In this document: piece by piece, positions 20,504 to 29,214 of the stretch
Position numbering within the stretch: the first letter of the stretch is position 1
How the letters are laid out: every line of letters starts with the position of its first letter
NCBI RefSeq assembly: GCF_001427125.1
Contig: NZ_LMGK01000026.1
Coordinates: 115,814-179,813, forward strand
From: Pseudomonas sp. Root562
Lineage (GTDB): Bacteria > Pseudomonadota > Gammaproteobacteria > Pseudomonadales > Pseudomonadaceae
Length of the DNA stretch: 64,000 bases
Direction of reading: 5' to 3'
The notes under the pieces: model-generated
The model's input: the letters and a program-made list of their open reading frames with translations, nothing else
The model's database searches: none
What the model was told of the DNA's origin: nothing
Position numbers and translations under genes: made by a program

Positions 20504-20532
20504 GCGCCCCCAACTAGAGTGAGAGTGAACTT

Positions 20533-21708
20533 ATGAGCTTGAATCCTAGAGACGTCGTGATTGTCGACTTCGGTCGTACTCCGATGGGCCGCTCCAAGGG
20601 CGGCATGCACCGTAACACCCGCGCCGAAGACATGTCGGCGCACCTGATCAGCAAACTGCTGGAACGTAACGTCAAGGTTGACCCGAGCGAAGTCGAAGAC
20701 GTGATCTGGGGCTGTGTGAACCAGACGCTGGAGCAGGGCTGGAACATCGCGCGCATGGCGTCGCTGATGACCCAGATCCCGCACACGTCGGCCGGCCAGA
20801 CGGTCAGCCGTCTGTGTGGTTCGTCGATGAGCGCGCTGCACACCGCCGCGCAAGCGATCATGACCGGCAATGGTGACGTGTTCGTCGTCGGCGGCGTCGA
20901 GCACATGGGCCACGTGAGCATGATGCACGGTGTCGATCCGAACCCGCACATGTCGCTGTACGCGGCGAAAGCCTCGGGCATGATGGGCCTGACCGCTGAA
21001 ATGCTGGGCAAAATGCACGGCATCACTCGCGAGCAACAGGACGCTTTCGGCGTGCGCTCCCACCAACTCGCCCATAAGGCGACCGTGGAAGGCAAGTTCA
21101 AAGACGAAATCATCCCGATGCAGGGCTACGACGAGAACGGTTTCCTGAAAACCTTCGACTACGACGAAACCATTCGTCCGGAAACCACCCTGGAAAGCCT
21201 GGCGGCTCTCAAGCCAGCGTTCAATCCGAAGGGCGGCACCGTGACAGCCGGTACTTCGTCGCAGATCACCGACGGTGCCTCGTGCATGATCGTGATGTCG
21301 GCGCAACGTGCTCAGGACCTGGGCATTCAGCCTTTGGCTGTGATTCGTTCGATGGCAGTGGCAGGTGTGGACCCGGCGATCATGGGCTATGGTCCAGTAC
21401 CGGCCACACAGAAAGCACTGAAGCGCGCGGGCCTTGGCATCAACGATATCGACTTCTTCGAGCTCAACGAAGCTTTCGCCGCACAGGCCTTGCCAGTGTT
21501 GAAAGATCTGAAAGTGCTCGACAAGATGAACGAGAAGGTTAACCTGCACGGCGGCGCGATCGCCCTGGGTCACCCGTTTGGTTGCTCCGGTGCGCGTATC
21601 TCCGGCACTTTGCTCAACGTGATGAAGCAAAATGGCGGCAACCTCGGGGTCGCCACCATGTGCATTGGTCTCGGCCAAGGCATCTCCACCGTCTTCGAAC
21701 GCGTTTAA
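20533..21708 (+). CDS. fadA: 3-ketoacyl-CoA thiolase FadA
   Basis: The thiolytic last step of beta-oxidation: cleaves 3-ketoacyl-CoA with CoA to acetyl-CoA and a shortened acyl-CoA. It is 391 residues. The acyl-accepting Cys95 is in SRLCGSSMSAL, the catalytic His in LGHPFGCSGAR (about 347), and the second catalytic Cys377 in TMCIGLGQG. The thiolase signature NEAFAAQALPV is present. It is the second gene of the fadBA operon, ended by a strong terminator. Confidence 0.97.
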   Translation: MSLNPRDVVIVDFGRTPMGRSKGGMHRNTRAEDMSAHLISKLLERNVKVDPSEVEDVIWGCVNQTLEQGWNIARMASLMTQIPHTSAGQTVSRLCGSSMSALHTAAQAIMTGNGDVFVVGGVEHMGHVSMMHGVDPNPHMSLYAAKASGMMGLTAEMLGKMHGITREQQDAFGVRSHQLAHKATVEGKFKDEIIPMQGYDENGFLKTFDYDETIRPETTLESLAALKPAFNPKGGTVTAGTSSQITDGASCMIVMSAQRAQDLGIQPLAVIRSMAVAGVDPAIMGYGPVPATQKALKRAGLGINDIDFFELNEAFAAQALPVLKDLKVLDKMNEKVNLHGGAIALGHPFGCSGARISGTLLNVMKQNGGNLGVATMCIGLGQGISTVFERV

Positions 21709-21725
21709 GCGTCTCGTTGATGGAA

Positions 21726-21756
21726 GCCGGGGCCAAGTGCCCCGGTTTTTGTTTTT
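21726..21756 (+). terminator. Intrinsic terminator of fadBA
   Basis: A stem of CCGGGGC / GCCCCGG (21727-21733 with 21739-21745) with loop CAAGT, followed by TTTTTGTTTTT. Confidence 0.93.
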
Positions 21757-21806
21757 CCGGATTTATTTTGTTTTTATTTTGAAAAAATTTGAGTGAGGGC
21801 CAAAGC

Positions 21807-22043
21807 ATGCCGATACAACCAGGGCTCTACCAACATTACAAAGGTCCGCAGTACCGCGTTTTCAGTGTTGCGCGGCATTCGGAAACCGAAGAAGAAGTGG
21901 TCTTCTACCAAGCCCTGTATGGCGATTACGGCTTTTGGGTGCGTCCCTTGAGCATGTTCCTGGAGTCCGTCGAGGTTGACGGCGAACAGGTGCCACGCTT
22001 TGCTTTGGTGCAGGCCGAAGAAAGCCTTTTTACCAAGCCATAA
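21807..22043 (+). CDS. DUF1653 domain protein
   Basis: A small soluble protein of 78 residues that is almost entirely one DUF1653 domain (GLYQHYKGPQYRVFSVARHS, then WVRPLSMFLE). The function is unknown to me. The ATG at 21807 follows GAGGG; an in-frame ATG at 21789 would add six residues and has a poorer ribosome site. It lies between the fadA terminator and topA and probably has its own promoter. Confidence 0.82.
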   Translation: MPIQPGLYQHYKGPQYRVFSVARHSETEEEVVFYQALYGDYGFWVRPLSMFLESVEVDGEQVPRFALVQAEESLFTKP

Positions 22044-22157
22044 GCTGAGTGCGCGCAAAACCCTGCGCTTGACCTCACCTTGTTGCCACTATATATAGCG
22101 GTGCCGCGTCAGGCGCCAACCGCCTTTCACTTCTCGAATTCAGGAATTTTCTGATCC

Positions 22158-24785
22158 ATGGGCAAATCGCTGGTCATTGTGGAATCCCCGGCTAAGGCCA
22201 AGACCATCAACAAGTATTTGGGCAACGAATACGTGGTGAAGTCGAGTATCGGCCATATCCGAGACCTGCCCACCAGCGGTTCGGCTAGCGCCAGCAAAGA
22301 GCCCGCCGCCAAGCGCGGCAAGGCTGCTGCGGGCGAAGCGCCGGCCTTGTCGCCCAAAGAAAAGGCGCGCAAGCAGCTGGTTGCCCGCATGGGGGTCGAT
22401 CCCGAGCATGGCTGGAAAGCCAAGTACGAGATCCTTCCGGGCAAGGAAAAGGTCATCGAAGAGCTGCGCAGGCTCGCCAAGGATGCTGACACCATCTATC
22501 TCGCAACCGACTTGGATCGCGAGGGGGAAGCCATTGCCTGGCACCTGCGCGAAGCCATCGGTGGTGACGACAGCCGCTACAAGCGTGTGGTGTTCAACGA
22601 AATCACCAAGAAGGCGATTCAGGAAGCTTTCTCCCAGCCGGGTGAACTCGACATCGACCGTGTCAACGCCCAGCAGGCGCGTCGTTTCCTCGATCGCGTC
22701 GTGGGTTACATGGTTTCGCCGCTGCTGTGGGCCAAGATCGCCCGTGGTCTGTCGGCCGGTCGTGTGCAATCGGTTGCGGTGAAACTGGTGGTTGAGCGTG
22801 AGCGCGAGATCCGTGCGTTCATCCCGGAAGAGTACTGGGAAGTTCACGCCGACCTCGGCACCGCCAAAGGCGCCACTGTGCGTTTCGACGTCGCTCGCGA
22901 AAAGGGCGAAGCCTTCAAGCCGCTCAACGAAGCCCAGGCCATGGCCGCGCTTGAGAAGCTCAAGGCGTCCAGCTACAGCATCGTCAAGCGCGAAGACAAG
23001 CCGACCAGCAGCAAGCCGTCGGCACCGTTCATCACGTCCACCCTGCAGCAGGCCGCAAGCAACCGGCTGGGCTTCGGCGTGAAGAAAACCATGATGATGG
23101 CCCAGCGTCTGTACGAAGCCGGCTACATCACTTACATGCGTACCGACTCCACCAACCTGTCGACCGATGCCGTGGCGATGGCGCGGACCTACATTGAAGG
23201 TGAGTTCGGCAAGAAGTATCTGCCGGAAACTCCGAACGTCTACAGCAGCAAGGAAGGCGCGCAAGAGGCTCACGAAGCGATTCGTCCATCTGACGCCAAT
23301 ACCGAGCCAAGCAAGCTGTCGGGCATGGAGCGTGACGCTGAGCGTCTCTACGAGCTGATCTGGCGCCAGTTCCTCGCTTGCCAGATGCTCCCGGCGCAGT
23401 ACCTGTCGACCACCGTGACTGTCGGGGCTGGCGATTTCGAATTGCGCGCCAAGGGCCGTATTCTCAAGTTCGACGGTTACACCCGCGTCATGCCACAAAT
23501 CGCCAAGCCTGGTGATGACGATGTGCTGCCGGACATGGCCCAGGGCGATGCGATGAAGCTGATCAAGCTTGATCCGACCCAGCACTTCACCAAGCCACCG
23601 GCGCGTTACTCGGAAGCCAGCCTGGTTAAAGAAATGGAAAAACGCGGCATCGGTCGTCCTTCGACCTACGCTGCGATCATTTCGACCATCCAGGACCGCG
23701 GCTACGTGGCGCTGCACAACCGTCGCTTCTACTCGGAAAAGATGGGTGACATCGTCACCGAGCGTCTGGCCGAGAGCTTCTCCAACCTGATGGACTACGG
23801 CTTCACCGCCGGCATGGAAGAGCATCTCGATGACGTGGCCCAGGGCGAACGCGACTGGAAAAACGTGCTCGACGAGTTCTACGGCGACTTCAAGAAAAAA
23901 CTCGAAGTGGCTGAAAGTCCGGAAAGCGGCATGCGTGCCAACCAGCCGGTGATGACTGACATTCCGTGCACCACCTGCGGCCGTCCGATGCAGATTCGTA
24001 CCGCGTCGACCGGTGTATTCCTCGGTTGCTCGGGCTACAGCCTGCCGCCGAAAGAGCGCTGCAAGGCCACCGTCAACCTGGTGCCGGGCGACGAAATCGC
24101 TGCGGACGACGAGGGTGAGTCGGAATCGCTGGTCCTGCGCGGCAAGCATCGCTGCCCGATCTGCAGCACCGCGATGGATGCCTATCTGCTCGATGAAAAG
24201 CGCAAGTTGCACATCTGCGGTAACAACCCGGACTGCGATGGTTACGAAATCGAAGAGGGTACTTATCGCATCAAGGGTTACGAAGGCCCGAGCCTGGAAT
24301 GCGACAAATGCGGCAGTGAGATGCAACTCAAGACTGGCCGTTTCGGCAAGTTCTTCGGTTGCACCAACCCGACCTGCAAGAACACTCGCAAGCTGCTGAA
24401 GAGTGGTGATGCGGCGCCGCCGAAGATGGATCCGGTGAAGATGCCTGAGCTGAAATGCGAAAAGGTCAACGACACCTACATCCTGCGCGACGGTGCTTCC
24501 GGGTTGTTCCTGGCGGCCAGTCAGTTCCCGAAAAACCGCGAGACCCGTGCCCCTCTGGTCATGGAAATCATCCCGCACAAGGATGAGATCGATCCGAAGT
24601 ACCACTTCCTGTGCGAAGCGCCGAAGAAAGACCCGGACGGTCTGCCAGCGGTAATCCGCTACAGCCGCAAGACCAAGGAGCAATACGTCCAGACCGAAGT
24701 CGACGGCAAACCGACGGGCTGGAAAGCGTTCTACGACGGCGGCAAGTGGAAAGTCGAAGACAAGCGTCCGACTGCGAAGGCGTAA
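22158..24785 (+). CDS. topA: DNA topoisomerase I
   Basis: A type IA topoisomerase of 875 residues that relaxes negative supercoils behind RNA polymerase. The Toprim domain starts at LVIVESPAKAK and has DLDREGEAIAWH (about 119-130) with the Mg-binding acidic residues. The active-site tyrosine is in GYITYMRTDST (about 325). Three C-terminal four-cysteine zinc modules begin at about 605 (CTTCG, CPICS, CDKCG starts), followed by zinc-ribbon-like repeats. An insert of about 40 residues rich in A, K and E near residue 40 is usual in Pseudomonas TopA. A strong terminator follows. Confidence 0.97.
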   Translation: MGKSLVIVESPAKAKTINKYLGNEYVVKSSIGHIRDLPTSGSASASKEPAAKRGKAAAGEAPALSPKEKARKQLVARMGVDPEHGWKAKYEILPGKEKVIEELRRLAKDADTIYLATDLDREGEAIAWHLREAIGGDDSRYKRVVFNEITKKAIQEAFSQPGELDIDRVNAQQARRFLDRVVGYMVSPLLWAKIARGLSAGRVQSVAVKLVVEREREIRAFIPEEYWEVHADLGTAKGATVRFDVAREKGEAFKPLNEAQAMAALEKLKASSYSIVKREDKPTSSKPSAPFITSTLQQAASNRLGFGVKKTMMMAQRLYEAGYITYMRTDSTNLSTDAVAMARTYIEGEFGKKYLPETPNVYSSKEGAQEAHEAIRPSDANTEPSKLSGMERDAERLYELIWRQFLACQMLPAQYLSTTVTVGAGDFELRAKGRILKFDGYTRVMPQIAKPGDDDVLPDMAQGDAMKLIKLDPTQHFTKPPARYSEASLVKEMEKRGIGRPSTYAAIISTIQDRGYVALHNRRFYSEKMGDIVTERLAESFSNLMDYGFTAGMEEHLDDVAQGERDWKNVLDEFYGDFKKKLEVAESPESGMRANQPVMTDIPCTTCGRPMQIRTASTGVFLGCSGYSLPPKERCKATVNLVPGDEIAADDEGESESLVLRGKHRCPICSTAMDAYLLDEKRKLHICGNNPDCDGYEIEEGTYRIKGYEGPSLECDKCGSEMQLKTGRFGKFFGCTNPTCKNTRKLLKSGDAAPPKMDPVKMPELKCEKVNDTYILRDGASGLFLAASQFPKNRETRAPLVMEIIPHKDEIDPKYHFLCEAPKKDPDGLPAVIRYSRKTKEQYVQTEVDGKPTGWKAFYDGGKWKVEDKRPTAKA

Positions 24786-24800
24786 ATCGTCGGGTACTGA

Positions 24801-24844
24801 AAAGGCCGCATGACAAACCTCGGGTTTTTCATGCGGCCTTTTTG
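24801..24844 (+). terminator. Intrinsic terminator of topA
   Basis: A 14-base stem AAAAGGCCGCATGA with its complement TCATGCGGCCTTTT, loop of 14 bases, followed by a T tract. Confidence 0.93.
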
Positions 24845-24927
24845 TTTTGTGCTTGCGGTCGGATCGAGTGATCCACGACACTGTCCGACCTGCATCAAGC
24901 AATTATTTCGTTGTGGAGGCTGCCGTC

Positions 24928-25452
24928 ATGGCCCACGAACTCTATACCCGTACCAACCAGAAAATTTACTTCGCCGGCCTGTCGCTGGAAGCTCTCGCCA
25001 AGGCAGAAGAGGGACGAGCGATGAACTCCCTGGCGCTGATTCAGGCCGGACGCGAATCGGCGCTGTTTCACTTGTATGGGGCGCTGTTGGGGTTGTGTCA
25101 TGAGATTGCCGGTTTCTATCGCTTGCCTCAAGCCAATGCGTCCCGGGCCGAGTCGTTGCTGACTCGTGAAGTGCTGGACAGCATTGCCATCCCGGAAATG
25201 GCCGAGATGGTTGAACTGGCCAACAACCCGGAAACCTGGTTGGCCAAGCTGCTGGCGGCCCACGCGGCGCTGTTTCAACCCCCGCGTGCACCGCACAAGC
25301 CTAAAGGCGACGTGACTCAGCCTTTGATCCTGGCGGTAAATCTCGATGAAGAGCAAGCGCCTCAAGAGCTGAGTCGTGAGGAGTTGGAGAGCTGGCGTCA
25401 GAATCTGAAGGGGTTGGCGATCCGCTTTCGTGAAGGCCTGAACGAGTGCTGA
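24928..25452 (+). CDS. DUF6586-type conserved Pseudomonas protein
   Basis: A mostly helical protein of 174 residues (starts MAHELYTRTNQKIYFAG) with no signal peptide, membrane helix or catalytic motif. I recall the P. aeruginosa neighbour of topA, PA3010, as its relative (DUF6586), but not its role. TGGAGG is eight bases before the ATG at 24928. The gene may be cotranscribed with the next small gene. Confidence 0.78.
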   Translation: MAHELYTRTNQKIYFAGLSLEALAKAEEGRAMNSLALIQAGRESALFHLYGALLGLCHEIAGFYRLPQANASRAESLLTREVLDSIAIPEMAEMVELANNPETWLAKLLAAHAALFQPPRAPHKPKGDVTQPLILAVNLDEEQAPQELSREELESWRQNLKGLAIRFREGLNEC

Positions 25453-25546
25453 CAGAAACAGTTTCGGGATGGCATCTGGTCAAGATCCCGAGCGAAGCAT
25501 GGCCGATGCCTATATAATCCCCGCCTTTCGTGGAGAACAAACCTTT

Positions 25547-25780
25547 ATGCCAACGTCCTTTCTAGAAATTGTTGAGTTACCAGACGGCCGTATCGAGCTG
25601 CGAAGGGCTGAGGACGAGGGTTCTCTGGTTACTTTGGATTTCTCCGAGGATGCCAAGGCGTTCCTGCAAGGCCAGCATGTAGAAGTTGCCAAGGCGATGT
25701 TGAGTGTTGGCGTGCAGATGGCTGGACGCCTGGTGGAAGGTGAATTCGACAAGGAAGAGGGTTCGCGGGTCCTTCATTGA
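25547..25780 (+). CDS. Small conserved protein of unknown function
   Basis: A protein of 77 residues (MPTSFLEIVELPDGRIELRR) with an acidic C-terminus. No family motif is recognised; from memory PA3009 of P. aeruginosa lies in this place. A TATAAT-like -10 is at 25510-25517 and GGAG at 25532, some 11 bases before the ATG. An in-frame ATG at 25499 lies within the promoter and is rejected as the start. Confidence 0.75.
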   Translation: MPTSFLEIVELPDGRIELRRAEDEGSLVTLDFSEDAKAFLQGQHVEVAKAMLSVGVQMAGRLVEGEFDKEEGSRVLH

Positions 25781-25871
25781 TCCCGTCTGTCGGTTTTTCA
25801 CATTTCGATTCATATCGGCTTCTCTGTCTTTGGAGAAGCCCGGCGCGGCCCGAGTGGGCGCCACTTTCCAG

Positions 25872-26348
25872 TTAACCCAGTCGAATATTCAAACTTTGCG
25901 CATCCCCGGTTCGAGCAGCGCTGATCAACTGATGCCGCGACGCTGAACTCAGTGGGTTCAACCAACTGACAACCGTATGACTGCGACCAAGGCGAAGGGC
26001 CTCGCAGGTCAGCTGCTGGGCGCTCTGTGTGCCACGTGGTTGCAACAGCAGAATGCGTTCGCGATTAAGTCCGGCATCCCGTAACCAGGCCTGGGTCAGG
26101 CTGGCAGGCGGGGCAATCAGTGTGAGCCAGCGGGCATCCTGTTCCTCGCTCAGCTCCCTGAGAATCGGCGCCAGAAGGTTCAGGCAGTTCCCGGCAGCAC
26201 CACGCAGAGACAATTCACTGAAGACTTCAGGGTCGGTGCTCCACGGCGACTCGACCACTTCCTTCAGTATTGGCTCCAGCGGCGGCGCCATGAACGCTTC
26301 GAACAGCAGAGGCAGTTGGGCTTGCTGTGGTGTGTGTGGGAACTGCAT
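25872..26348 (-). CDS. sulA: SOS cell-division inhibitor SulA
   Basis: Binds FtsZ and blocks septation during the SOS response. The product is 158 residues. The ATP-like SulA core shows LSLRGAAGNCLNLLAPILREL, LTLIAPP and the C-terminal SWLNPLSSASRHQL, as in Pseudomonas SulA. The ATG at 26348 has AAAGGAGG just upstream. It starts 10 bases after the lexA stop and so shares the LexA-controlled transcript; E. coli sulA is by contrast monocistronic. Confidence 0.93.
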   Translation of the reverse strand: MQFPHTPQQAQLPLLFEAFMAPPLEPILKEVVESPWSTDPEVFSELSLRGAAGNCLNLLAPILRELSEEQDARWLTLIAPPASLTQAWLRDAGLNRERILLLQPRGTQSAQQLTCEALRLGRSHTVVSWLNPLSSASRHQLISAARTGDAQSLNIRLG

Positions 26349-26358
26349 AAAGCCTCCT

Positions 26359-26967
26359 TTAGCGGCGAATGACGCCAACACTCAAGCCTTCGATCACCAG
26401 TTCCTGATCTTTAAGGTTCACTTCGATAGGCGCAAATTCCGGGTTTTCTGCAATCAGCCAGACCTTGCTGCCATCGCGCTTGAAGCGTTTGACGGTCACT
26501 TCGTCACCGATCCGCGCAACCACGATCTGGCCGTTGCGGGCTTCGCGAGTGGTATGGACCGCCAGCAAGTCGCCGTCGAAAATGCCGACGTCTTTCATGC
26601 TCATGCCATGAACCCGCAGCAGATAATCAGCCCGGGGGTGGAAGAACGCCGGGTTGATGTTGCAGGATTCTTCGACGTGCTGTTGGGCAAGGATTGGCGC
26701 TCCGGCTGCAACCCGGCCAATGATTGGCAGGGTGGAATCGTCGGCCTTGGCTTCGAAACCGGGAATGCGAATGCCGCGGGAAGCACCGGGGGTCATCTCG
26801 ATAGCGCCTTTGCGAGCCAGCGCCTTGAGGTGTTCTTCCGCCGCGTTGGGCGATTTGAAACCCAGCTCCTGAGCGATTTCCGCGCGGGTTGGCGGGTAGC
26901 CGTTGTCTTCAAGGCAGCGTTTGATGAAGGCCAGAATCTCGGCTTGGCGTGGCGTCAGCTTTAGCAT
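26359..26967 (-). CDS. lexA: SOS repressor LexA
   Basis: The repressor and autoprotease of the SOS regulon (202 residues). A winged helix-turn-helix (1-70) with PPTRAEIAQELGF is followed by the S24 peptidase domain. The self-cleavage bond is Ala88-Gly89 in RVAAGAP. The catalytic pair is Ser123 (HGMSMKD) and Lys160 (VTVKRF), spaced as in E. coli LexA. Two LexA boxes lie in its promoter (26978-27012), so it is autoregulated; sulA follows in the same operon. Confidence 0.97.
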   Translation of the reverse strand: MLKLTPRQAEILAFIKRCLEDNGYPPTRAEIAQELGFKSPNAAEEHLKALARKGAIEMTPGASRGIRIPGFEAKADDSTLPIIGRVAAGAPILAQQHVEESCNINPAFFHPRADYLLRVHGMSMKDVGIFDGDLLAVHTTREARNGQIVVARIGDEVTVKRFKRDGSKVWLIAENPEFAPIEVNLKDQELVIEGLSVGVIRR

Positions 26968-26977
26968 ATTGATCGCT

Positions 26978-26993
26978 CTGTCTTTTTATACAG
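26978..26993. promoter_or_regulatory. LexA (SOS) box 1
   Basis: CTGTCTTTTTATACAG fits CTG-N10-CAG and, read on the minus strand, CTGTATAAAAAGACAG, close to the ideal CTGTATATATATACAG. It lies 10 bases upstream of the lexA start. Confidence 0.95.
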
Positions 26994-26996
26994 TGA

Positions 26997-27012
26997 CTGG
27001 GATTATATACAG
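26997..27012. promoter_or_regulatory. LexA (SOS) box 2
   Basis: CTGGGATTATATACAG, read on the minus strand as CTGTATATAATCCCAG, fits CTG-N10-CAG. It is three bases from box 1, a double-operator layout as known for lexA genes; the TATAAT inside it probably is the -10 of the lexA promoter. Confidence 0.95.
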
Positions 27013-27137
27013 TGAAACGGTCTTGGCAATGCCCCTTTTTTTACTGCCCGCCAGACGGTCGATAAGCCAATGGATTGAAGCTTTGCCTTTGTATGGTTAA
27101 ATATCTGACTGACCGTTCCCAAAACGGACTGCCAGGC

Positions 27138-27166
27138 TTGACAAGGCACAGGCTGAAACGTATGTT
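27138..27166 (+). promoter_or_regulatory. Sigma-70 promoter of psrA
   Basis: TTGACA (27138-27143), a 17-base spacer, and TATGTT (27161-27166). The -10 lies inside the first PsrA operator, so bound PsrA would shut the promoter. Confidence 0.8.
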
Positions 27167-27181
27167 TCAAACAAGTGTTTG
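27155..27181. promoter_or_regulatory. Two overlapping PsrA operators
   Basis: GAAACGTATGTTTC (27155-27168) and CAAACAAGTGTTTG (27168-27181) each fit (G/C)AAAC-N4-GTTT(G/C) exactly and share one base. They cover the -10 and the first transcribed bases of psrA, which fits the known autorepression by PsrA and its release by long-chain fatty acids. Confidence 0.9.
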
Positions 27182-27196
27182 TCAGGCGGAGTAGCC

Positions 27197-27904
27197 ATGG
27201 CCCAGTCGGAAACCGTTGAACGCATCCTTGATGCTGCCGAGCAGTTGTTCGCGGAAAAAGGTTTCGCTGAAACCTCGTTGCGTCTGATCACCAGCAAGGC
27301 CGGTGTCAATCTGGCGGCGGTGAACTATCACTTCGGATCGAAGAAGGCGCTGATCCAAGCGGTTTTCTCGCGATTCCTCGGGCCGTTCTGCATCAGTCTC
27401 GATAAAGAGCTTGAGCGTCGTCAGGCCAAGCCTGAAAACAAGCCGACGCTCGAAGAACTCCTGGAAATCCTCGTCGAGCAAGCGCTGGTGGTCCAGCCTC
27501 GCAGCGGTAACGATCTATCCATCTTCATGCGTTTGCTGGGTCTGGCGTTCAGTCAGAGCCAGGGGCATTTGCGTCGCTACCTGGAAGACATGTACGGCAA
27601 GGTGTTCCGCCGTTACATGATGCTGGTCAATGAAGCTGCGCCGCGTATCCCACCGATCGAGCTGTTCTGGCGCGTGCACTTCATGCTGGGTGCGGCAGCC
27701 TTCAGCATGTCCGGGATCAAGGCCTTGCGCGCCATTGCCGAGACCGATTTTGGTGTGAACACCTCCATCGAGCAGGTCATGCGCCTGATGGTGCCGTTCC
27801 TCGCCGCCGGCATGCGTGCCGAATCAGGTGTCACCGACACCGCCATGGCTACCGCACAATTGCGTCCGCGCAGCAAATCGACACCGGTTGCCGCCAAGGT
27901 TTGA
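27197..27904 (+). CDS. psrA: TetR-family fatty-acid-responsive regulator PsrA
   Basis: A TetR-type regulator of 235 residues. The N-terminal helix-turn-helix (about 25-50) has GFAETSLRLITSKAGVNLAA followed by VNYHFGSKKALIQAVF. The C-terminal ligand domain is helical. In Pseudomonas PsrA represses fad genes and itself, activates rpoS, and is released by long-chain fatty acids. The identification rests on the sequence, its place next to lexA and nagZ, and two PsrA boxes upstream. GGAG precedes the ATG at 27197. Confidence 0.94.
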   Translation: MAQSETVERILDAAEQLFAEKGFAETSLRLITSKAGVNLAAVNYHFGSKKALIQAVFSRFLGPFCISLDKELERRQAKPENKPTLEELLEILVEQALVVQPRSGNDLSIFMRLLGLAFSQSQGHLRRYLEDMYGKVFRRYMMLVNEAAPRIPPIELFWRVHFMLGAAAFSMSGIKALRAIAETDFGVNTSIEQVMRLMVPFLAAGMRAESGVTDTAMATAQLRPRSKSTPVAAKV

Positions 27905-28062
27905 CCGCTTACGGGTGGGCGCGGCTGCTTACATCCGCTAAGCTAGCCGCCCATGCCGACTCTCGTTCTGCTCCCGCTGCCAAATAATGTCGCCGATCAA
28001 CCGGGCACTGCCTGCGGTGGCGATTTGGCGCGAGCCGGGTTTATCGTTATCAAGGAATCTCT

Positions 28063-29073
28063 ATGACTGCTGGCCTGCAAGGCTCGTTGATGGTGGACGT
28101 CGCCGGTACCTGGCTGACGGCTGAAGATCGCCAACTGTTGCGTCAACCCGAAGTGGGTGGCCTGATCATTTTTGCCCGCAACATCGAGCATCCGCGCCAG
28201 GTGCGGGAACTGAGCGCAGCGATTCGTGCCGTTCGTCCTGACCTGCTTTTGGCGGTGGATCAGGAGGGCGGACGAGTTCAGCGACTGCGTCAGGGATTCG
28301 TTCGGTTGCCCGCCATGCGTGCGATCGCCGATAACCCGAATGCCGAATTCCTGGCCGAACAGTGCGGCTGGATCATGGCCACCGAAGTCCTTGCCGTTGG
28401 CCTGGACTTGAGCTTTGCACCGGTGCTGGACCTTGATTACCAGCGCAGTGCAGTGGTGGGTACACGTTCGTTCGAAAGTGATCCCGAGCGTGCAGCGCTG
28501 TTGGCTGGCGCGTTCATTCGCGGTATGAACAGCGCCGGCATGGCGGCCACCGGCAAGCATTTCCCTGGCCACGGTTGGGCTGAGGCGGATTCCCATGTCG
28601 CGATTCCGAACGATGAACGCAGTCTTGACGACATCCGTGCCAACGACCTGGTGCCGTTCGCCAGATTGAGCAAGCAATTGGCCGCTGTCATGCCCGCGCA
28701 CGTGATTTACCCGCAAGTCGATTCCCAGCCTGCGGGCTTCTCCCGTCGCTGGTTGCAGGACATCCTGCGCGGTGAGTTGCAGTTCGATGGTGTGATTTTC
28801 AGCGACGACCTGTCCATGGCTGGCGCCCATGTGGTGGGCGATGCTGCGAGTCGCATTGAGGCGGCGCTGACGGCGGGTTGCGACATGGGCCTGGTATGCA
28901 ACGATCGTGCTGCGGCCGAGTTGGCCCTGAGTGCCGCGCAAAGGCTGAAGGTCAAGCCCTCCGCACGCATCGCTCGGATGCGCGGGCAATCGTTCGCGAG
29001 CACTGAATATCGTCAGGACCCACGCTGGCTGGCAGCCGTCGGAGCGCTCAGAGAAGCTCAATTGATTGAATGA
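28063..29073 (+). CDS. nagZ: Beta-N-acetylhexosaminidase NagZ
   Basis: A cytoplasmic GH3 enzyme (336 residues) that removes GlcNAc from 1,6-anhydroMurNAc-peptides during cell-wall recycling; its product feeds the AmpR/AmpC induction route. The substrate motif KHFPGHG (about 165-171) has the general acid/base His, and the nucleophile Asp is in FSDDLSM (about 248). AAGGA lies eight bases before the ATG. With slt in the same window both the periplasmic and cytoplasmic ends of muropeptide turnover are present. Confidence 0.95.
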   Translation: MTAGLQGSLMVDVAGTWLTAEDRQLLRQPEVGGLIIFARNIEHPRQVRELSAAIRAVRPDLLLAVDQEGGRVQRLRQGFVRLPAMRAIADNPNAEFLAEQCGWIMATEVLAVGLDLSFAPVLDLDYQRSAVVGTRSFESDPERAALLAGAFIRGMNSAGMAATGKHFPGHGWAEADSHVAIPNDERSLDDIRANDLVPFARLSKQLAAVMPAHVIYPQVDSQPAGFSRRWLQDILRGELQFDGVIFSDDLSMAGAHVVGDAASRIEAALTAGCDMGLVCNDRAAAELALSAAQRLKVKPSARIARMRGQSFASTEYRQDPRWLAAVGALREAQLIE

Positions 29074-29097
29074 CGACTGAATCGAATAGCCCACCAT

Positions 29098-29119
29098 CGC
29101 TAGCGGGCTCGCTCCCACA
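29098..29119. repeat. Solitary REP half-element
   Basis: One arm of the 'GAGCGGGCTCGCTCCCACA' type REP, without the inverted partner, after nagZ. The remainder of 29074-29214 shows no gene. Confidence 0.7.
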
Positions 29120-29214
29120 TTTTGATTTTTGCTTGGCTTTGATATTGAAGCCGACATGAATCACTGTTGGCGCGAACCTTCTCGCGAAGAGAGGGAGTTG
29201 AGCTGCTGAAAATC

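Noticed and set aside
22140..24902. Open frame of 920 codons opposite topA
   Set aside because: Antisense of topA; no start site or family motif; a usual effect of GC-rich third positions.
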